From: an uncultured Eggerthella sp.
GTDB lineage: Bacteria > Actinomycetota > Coriobacteriia > Coriobacteriales > Eggerthellaceae
Reading direction: 5' to 3'
DNA length: 64,000 nucleotides
Assembly (NCBI GenBank): GCA_900553605.1
Contig: USDX01000001.1
Coordinates: 62,001-126,000, forward strand
Every line of letters begins with the position of its first letter. The first letter of the stretch is position 1. A program made the translations under genes and the position numbers. The notes beneath the pieces are model-generated. The model had not been told where the DNA came from and made no database searches. It saw only the letters and a list, made by a program, of their open reading frames with translations. Below are positions 60,162-64,000 of this stretch, piece by piece.

Positions 60162-60404
60162 ATGAGCAAAGGAAGAAAACATACTCGACGCAAAGCTCTT
60201 TCCGAAGAGGAAAAGGAGCAGTTGCGGGAACGGTCCAATAAGTGCATTTCCCGTTACTGCAATTATGCTGCGCTTGTCATTATATTGGTGGCGCTCGCTT
60301 CCTATGTGGTAGGGAGGGGCGATGTATTCTTCGGCCAGTTCGGCATCATGGTTTCCATCGCGTTATTGGCTATAGCGGCCATCAACGATCCAGCACGAAA
60401 ATAG
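60162..60404 (+). CDS. Small membrane protein downstream of uppP
   Basis: 80 residues. A basic N-terminal 30 residues (SKGRKHTRRKALSEEEKEQL), then two membrane helices (about 35-52 and 58-76). It starts 24 bases after the uppP stop and is followed by a terminator, so it is likely in the uppP operon. Not recognised. Confidence 0.65.
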   Translation: MSKGRKHTRRKALSEEEKEQLRERSNKCISRYCNYAALVIILVALASYVVGRGDVFFGQFGIMVSIALLAIAAINDPARK

Positions 60405-60413
60405 AACTGCTCT

Positions 60414-60434
60414 AACGGCCCCTCGGGGCCGTTT
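60414..60434 (+). terminator. Terminator of uppP and the small membrane protein gene
   Basis: aacggcccc/ggggccgtt stem with a tight loop, followed by a T run. Confidence 0.85.
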
Positions 60435-60589
60435 TTCGTATGAACGGGTTCTATGTTTCCAGCTTGTTTCAATAATGCCCAACTCGGGTAATAGCGGCGC
60501 AAGGAGGCTTATTGGCCTGGCGTTTTGTTATCATAGGCTAACAGCGCCTATAGGGTGCGCTTACCGTCTTTTCGTGAAAGGAGTATGAG

Positions 60590-60874
60590 ATGTCGGAAAA
60601 GAACGAGGCATTCGAGGAAATCGAGAAGCATCGTGCCGAGATCGACGCAATCGATCAAAAGCTCGTCGCTCTTCTGAATGAGCGAGCCGGTCATTCCTTG
60701 GACATCCGAGCCCTTAAGCCCGATGCCCACATGGGTTTGTATGACCCGAAACGCGAGGAAGAGATCTTTGCGCGCGTTGCAACGTACAACGAGGGCCCTC
60801 TGTATAACGAAAACCTTACTGAGATCTATCGCGGAATCCTTAAGGTTATGAAAGAGGTACCCTCCCGTGATTAA
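60590..60874 (+). CDS. Chorismate mutase, AroQ class
   Basis: 94 residues, all-helical AroQ monomer: EEIEKHRAEIDAIDQKLVAL, LLNERAGHSLDIRALK, and YDPKREEEIFARV match the AroQ pattern (R-x-x-I-D-x-I-D, then R/K at the active site). It converts chorismate to prephenate for Phe/Tyr. Its stop overlaps the start of the DAHP synthase gene by 8 bases, so the two proteins are probably made together and may form a complex, as the fused CM-DAHP synthases of other bacteria do. Confidence 0.92.
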   Translation: MSEKNEAFEEIEKHRAEIDAIDQKLVALLNERAGHSLDIRALKPDAHMGLYDPKREEEIFARVATYNEGPLYNENLTEIYRGILKVMKEVPSRD

Positions 60875-61664
60875 TCCACTTTCCTCACTCCCCAATTACG
60901 GCACTCGCACTAACGAGATCACCCTTTACGCTGGTCCCTGCTCTGTTGAATCTGAAGAGCAGTTCAATGAAGTTGCCGAATGCATTGCCGGCCTTGGCCT
61001 TACCTGGATTCGCGGTGGCGCCTTCAAGCCCCGCACGAACCCCCATTCGTTCCAGGGTCTGGGCGAAGAAGGCTTGCAGATCATGAAGGCTGGAGCTGAA
61101 AAGTACGGCCTGAAAACCCTCACCGAGGTAATGGACTCCGCTCATTGCGAAATGGTGCATTCCTATGTTGACGGTCTTCAGATCGGTGCTCGCAACATGC
61201 AGAATTTCAGCTTGCTAAAGAATGTTGGCAAGGTTACCGCCCAGTCTCACAAGATGGTGTTGCTGAAGCGCGGCCTTGCGGGCAGTATTTCCGAGTGGCT
61301 TTCTGCTACGGAATATCTGACCATGGGCGGCAACGACAACATCGTGCTGTGCGAGCGCGGCTTGCGCACCTTCGAAACCGCTACGCGCTTCACGCTTGAT
61401 ATTTCTTCTGTTCCGGTTATTCACAAGCAGTCGATATTTCCTATTTGCGTGGATGTTTCGCATCCCGCTGGAGTACGCGACTTGGTGCCTTCTTTGGCAT
61501 ATGCCGCCGTCGCCGCTGGTTGCGACAGCATTATGATTGAAGTTCACCCGAACCCCACTGAAGCGCTTTCCGATGGTCCCCAGCAGCTTACGCCTGCTCA
61601 GTTCACCGAACTGGTAGCCCAGCTGCGCGAGATCGCCGCAGTTTTCGGCAAGAAGATCGTTTAG
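60867..61664 (+). CDS. aroF: 3-deoxy-7-phosphoheptulonate synthase, type I beta
   Basis: 265 residues from GTG 60867 (GAAAGAGGT upstream), the length of a bare type I-beta DAHP synthase without ACT or mutase domain. Visible motifs: AGPCSVES, RGGAFKPRTNPHSFQGLGEE, LTEVMD, QIGARNMQNFSLL, VLLKRGLAG, CERGLRTFE, SHPAG and EVHPNPTEALSDGPQQL. It joins PEP and erythrose 4-phosphate in the first step of the shikimate pathway. Feedback control may come through the chorismate mutase partner encoded upstream. Followed by a structured element (61718-61817) and a terminator. Confidence 0.95.
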   Translation: MINPLSSLPNYGTRTNEITLYAGPCSVESEEQFNEVAECIAGLGLTWIRGGAFKPRTNPHSFQGLGEEGLQIMKAGAEKYGLKTLTEVMDSAHCEMVHSYVDGLQIGARNMQNFSLLKNVGKVTAQSHKMVLLKRGLAGSISEWLSATEYLTMGGNDNIVLCERGLRTFETATRFTLDISSVPVIHKQSIFPICVDVSHPAGVRDLVPSLAYAAVAAGCDSIMIEVHPNPTEALSDGPQQLTPAQFTELVAQLREIAAVFGKKIV

Positions 61665-61717
61665 GTTGCGCTGATCTACGATCAGCGCAACTCTCGCATG
61701 AGACGTTATGACGCTGC

Positions 61718-61817
61718 GCGGGATTCTGGCGAGCACAGCTGCCGCTCCAAGCCCGCTGGACGTGCGAAGCACGCCTGGCACGGTCTTTCGCGGCATCTGT
61801 GCTCGCCAGAATCCCGC
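61718..61817. repeat. 100-bp cruciform-like structured element
   Basis: Perfect 21-bp outer arms (61718-61738, 61797-61817), an inner pair tgccgc/gcggca (61740-61745, 61790-61795) and a central hairpin cgtgc-gaa-gcacg (61761-61773). It lies downstream of the DAHP synthase gene and before a separate terminator. Confidence 0.85.
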
Positions 61818-61848
61818 TCGCTGTTACGTCCGATAATGTGAGTCCATT

Positions 61849-61866
61849 AACGCCCTTTCGGGCGTT
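61849..61866 (+). terminator. Terminator downstream of the aroF region
   Basis: aacgccc/gggcgtt arms with a 4-base loop, then a T run. Confidence 0.9.
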
Positions 61867-62076
61867 TTTTGTTTTTGGGTGAAGGAACTGTCAAATAGGG
61901 ACTGATGCTTTTAGTGCTTTCGGACAATTTGCAAGCAAAGTGAAATGCGCCAAAAGCCCCATCTTTTTAGATGCTTGCCGCAGGGCGAAAATTCTGTTCA
62001 ATCAGGACGTTTTTCAAGCCTTATCAGCCAAAACAATGTTAAGGTCGCTCATATCCTTCCGGGAGAAAGGAAGAAA

Positions 62077-62514
62077 ATGCGCCTTTCGAAGAACGTACAA
62101 TCGCGAGTTGTTGCTGTGTTGGTTTCGCTGTTCTTGGGTTTTGTCATGCCCTGGGTTCTCCAGGCCAACCGGGATTTTCGCGGGGAAGCTCAATTTAAGT
62201 TCGACCCATCGGCTATGTTCGCCAGCACGGTTGCTGAGGTTCTTGTTAGCATCGTGTTTGCCGCGGTGTTCGTCGTTTCGCTTCTTTACCTCGCAAATCA
62301 ATCGAACTCTCGAAAGCTGCTTTTGTTCGCAGGTGTCATATCTCTAGTTGCTTTTGTCGGATTCACCATGACATATTCGCTTTTCATTTATGGCAGCGTA
62401 TACGGTTGGATTTACTACGCTCTTTTCCAAATGTTTCCTGGTCTGATTCTCGTAGTGGGCTACGCCGCGGCCGCAATAATTGCTCCGCTGATAAAACCTT
62501 CCAGCAGGAACTAG
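62077..62514 (+). CDS. Four-helix membrane protein
   Basis: An ATG at 62077 (AAAGGAAG upstream) gives 145 residues with four hydrophobic helices (about 10-29, 47-70, 80-101, 113-137). Upstream in-frame extension to 61945 is not supported. Not recognised. It is convergent with the MerR gene (17 bp between stops). Confidence 0.65.
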   Translation: MRLSKNVQSRVVAVLVSLFLGFVMPWVLQANRDFRGEAQFKFDPSAMFASTVAEVLVSIVFAAVFVVSLLYLANQSNSRKLLLFAGVISLVAFVGFTMTYSLFIYGSVYGWIYYALFQMFPGLILVVGYAAAAIIAPLIKPSSRN

Positions 62515-62531
62515 CTTCTCTTTTTAGACAC

Positions 62532-63401
62532 CTATCTGTTTTTATGCGCAACAGGGATATCAAGCATTATTTGAACTTCATGCGATTCGGAGTTCAAAAG
62601 GGTGGCTATTTCCTTGATTAGCAAATCTCCGCATGTTTCTAGCTCATTTTCCCTAAGCAATTTTTCTGTATCGCTTAGTAAGGAAAATAGTGGGTTATCT
62701 TCCTGAAAAGCAGGTTCATTCGTCTTATCGAAAGAGAAGCGGTGCATAGATTGAAAACGAAGTCCTGCCGGTCTTTTCTCGCATTTGTCCAGGCTAGCTG
62801 TGCTTTCTGAAATTTCAGAGCTTATGCTGAAATCGCTTTCGTAGTCGCCTTTTAAGAATGCGTCTTTGCCAACCTTGTAGAGGTTGGGGAGAGATTGCTT
62901 GCTTCTTTCAGATTCTTCCTTGAATGACTTTTCATGTTCGGCGATTTTCAGAAATAGCTCTTCCTGGTTGCTACTTTGCAGAGGGATTCTTGTCGACAGG
63001 AAGTAGGATTCTTCCTCTTCGACCAGGCGCCAGTTGTTTACACTGCCCAACTTATCTGATTGCCATTCCTCTTGCGTCTGAAGCGATGCAATTGCCGATT
63101 CAATAAGCTGTCGCTTTCTTTCAATTTCCCTAGCTTTTGCTTCGATTTCGCCTTTCTTGTCATTGAAAAGCTGAAGGGTCATTGCGGGGTCATGCTGTCT
63201 CTGGAAGTTTCTGATTTCTTCAAGGGAGCATCCTGCATCTTGCAACGAGGCAATGGTAAGGAAGTCGATTATCTGAGATGCGGAATAAACTTTGTATCCA
63301 TTCTCGTTAATGGAAGTGGGCTTAAGCAGGCCGATTTCATCGTAGTGCCGAAGGGTGTCTTTTGTTGTTTGGCACACTTGAGCGAATTTTCCTGCATACA
63401 T
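62532..63401 (-). CDS. MerR-family transcriptional activator
   Basis: An ATG at 63401 gives 289 residues (alternative ATG at 63410, which abuts the binding site). The N-terminus is a MerR HTH (AGKFAQVCQTTKDTLRHYDE, then IGLLKPTSINENGYKVYSAS), followed by a helix and coiled coil (EAKAREIERKRQLIESAIAS) and an effector part of about 150 residues resembling BmrR/GyrI-like drug sensors (FLSTRIPLQ, FDKTNEPAFQEDN). It probably senses a small hydrophobic or cationic compound and activates the divergent gene at 63555 through the 19-bp-spacer promoter. Confidence 0.9.
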   Translation of the reverse strand: MYAGKFAQVCQTTKDTLRHYDEIGLLKPTSINENGYKVYSASQIIDFLTIASLQDAGCSLEEIRNFQRQHDPAMTLQLFNDKKGEIEAKAREIERKRQLIESAIASLQTQEEWQSDKLGSVNNWRLVEEEESYFLSTRIPLQSSNQEELFLKIAEHEKSFKEESERSKQSLPNLYKVGKDAFLKGDYESDFSISSEISESTASLDKCEKRPAGLRFQSMHRFSFDKTNEPAFQEDNPLFSLLSDTEKLLRENELETCGDLLIKEIATLLNSESHEVQIMLDIPVAHKNR

Positions 63402-63424
63402 GGGAAACATCCTTCTGGTTTTTC

Positions 63425-63455
63425 TTGACCATGGGGTAACCCCACACCTTAAGCT
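63425..63455 (+). promoter_or_regulatory. MerR-type promoter (19-bp spacer) with operator
   Basis: -35 ttgacc (63425-63430), a 19-bp spacer holding the dyad tggggt-aacccca, and -10 taagct (63450-63455). The overlong spacer with a central dyad is the standard MerR-activated layout. It faces the partial gene at 63555. Confidence 0.82.
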
Positions 63456-63554
63456 CGTTGTCGATTTTGAAAGTTTAACCTGTTAGTTTGCTTGTTTTGG
63501 GGTGAATTGGTTTTCTTTCTGCGGTCAGTTTAGATTCTTGGGAAAAGAGAAACG

Positions 63555-64000
63555 ATGAATCTTGACGTATTTACGATAGGCATTGTTGCGGAAGTCCTCT
63601 TCCTTTTAATCGTTTTGATGCTTATATGGCGCAGGGTCGCTTTCGATGAGCGAACGGAAGTGCCTGTTTGCAGAAAGGTCAGAGATGCGGCTTCGGGCAT
63701 TGCGAAAGAGTATATTCCCGCTCCGGTTTTTCGTGCTATGCAAATCGAGAGCCGCATGTTCAGGTCCGTCTGCTTGTTCGTTACTCGAAAAACGGATTTG
63801 CCTTCAGGGGCTAAGGAAATACCCTATGGGAAAGATTGGCGCGTAACGGGTGTTTTCTTGGCTGCCATTGCCTTTGTAGAGATTGTCTCCATGGACATGG
63901 TTTGCGTCCATTTCGCTGGAGCTCGAAGTGTGGTTCGGGTATTGGTTCTGATTTTGTCGGTCTATGGTTTCGTCTGGTGTCTTGGTTTTGTCGTAGGTTC
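63555..64000 (+). CDS. Membrane protein, partial (runs off the right edge)
   Basis: An ATG at 63555 with a GAGAAACG-type purine box opens a frame of 148 complete codons to the end of the window. It has an N-terminal membrane helix (FTIGIVAEVLFLLIVLMLIW), a polar stretch of about 65 residues, then two further helices (VFLAAIAFVEIVSM and VVRVLVLILSVYGFVWCLGF). The gene continues beyond 64000. Probable target of the MerR-controlled promoter at 63425-63455. Family not recognised. Confidence 0.7.
   Translation, partial: MNLDVFTIGIVAEVLFLLIVLMLIWRRVAFDERTEVPVCRKVRDAASGIAKEYIPAPVFRAMQIESRMFRSVCLFVTRKTDLPSGAKEIPYGKDWRVTGVFLAAIAFVEIVSMDMVCVHFAGARSVVRVLVLILSVYGFVWCLGFVVG

Larger units (their letters stand above)
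61665..62076. other. 412-bp region after aroF
   Basis: Holds the structured palindromic element 61718-61817, the terminator 61849-61866, and the leader of the four-helix membrane protein gene. A frame open from 61945 in front of that gene lacks a binding site. Confidence 0.6.

Noticed and set aside
61215..61796. 193-residue minus-strand frame antisense to aroF
   Set aside because: Shadow of the DAHP synthase gene; its start lies in the structured element and it has no recognisable domain.

Overview
The window reads as a chromosomal segment of an anaerobic, gut-type actinobacterium, most likely class Coriobacteriia, family Eggerthellaceae. I infer this from gene content: an [FeFe] hydrogenase with a fused NuoF/GltD-like flavoprotein and its HydF and HydG maturases, a menaquinone-type succinate dehydrogenase/fumarate reductase with a single cytochrome b558 anchor, a long single-chain PurL, bacterial Elp3, LysR and MHS-type transporter genes, medium GC and frequent GTG starts. 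The species cannot be settled without a search. Most genes are ordinary housekeeping genes in short operons closed by clear intrinsic terminators.

Layout. 0-6 kb: a small membrane protein at the left edge, a MarR-like and a LysR regulator, an operon of a metal-dependent amidohydrolase-like protein plus a six-helix membrane protein, and a single-chain fusion of a helix-turn-helix domain to a HipA-like kinase preceded by an elaborate inverted/direct repeat array. 6-12 kb: oligoendopeptidase F, Elp3, a Pit phosphate transporter, then a 936-bp non-coding stretch with a palindromic repeat element. 12-21 kb: purL, a MetE-like enzyme with a LysR gene, ettA, gpmA. 21-29.5 kb: a DUF2130 coiled-coil protein, two MFS transporters (the second behind a structured leader), a WYL regulator, a HIRAN protein with a small partner, a zinc-ribbon membrane protein, tcdA. 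29.5-36.5 kb: the hydrogenase locus (hydA, its flavoprotein partner, hydF, divergent hydG; no hydE). 36.5-40.7 kb: M20 dipeptidase, PHP phosphatase, LOG-family protein, YczE-like membrane protein. 40.9-50.2 kb: gltBD and sdhCAB. 50.7-57.8 kb: patatin-like protein, a Fur regulator with a putative metal exporter, a flippase, an SDR resembling bile-acid 3alpha-hydroxysteroid dehydrogenases, and a MaoC-like hydratase. 57.8-59 kb: repeat-rich non-coding DNA with a second copy of the palindromic element and tRNA-Gln/tRNA-Glu. 59.2-64 kb: uppP, a chorismate mutase/DAHP synthase pair, a strongly structured intergenic element, two membrane proteins and a MerR regulator with a textbook 19-bp-spacer promoter.

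How it fits together. The hydrogenase, GltBD and SdhCAB form an anaerobic redox core linking pyridine nucleotides, H2, glutamate and the quinone pool. The Fur regulator and exporter form a metal-homeostasis unit. The most unusual items are the HTH-HipA fusion with its repeat-array operator (a close relative of one operator arm also lies upstream of sdhC), the two-copy palindromic element at 11.5 and 58.3 kb, the two-terminator leader at 24.4-24.6 kb, the long structured element after the DAHP synthase gene, and the tandem-repeat tracts around 56.6 and 58 kb. All functional calls come from motif reading and memory of families, not from database searches.
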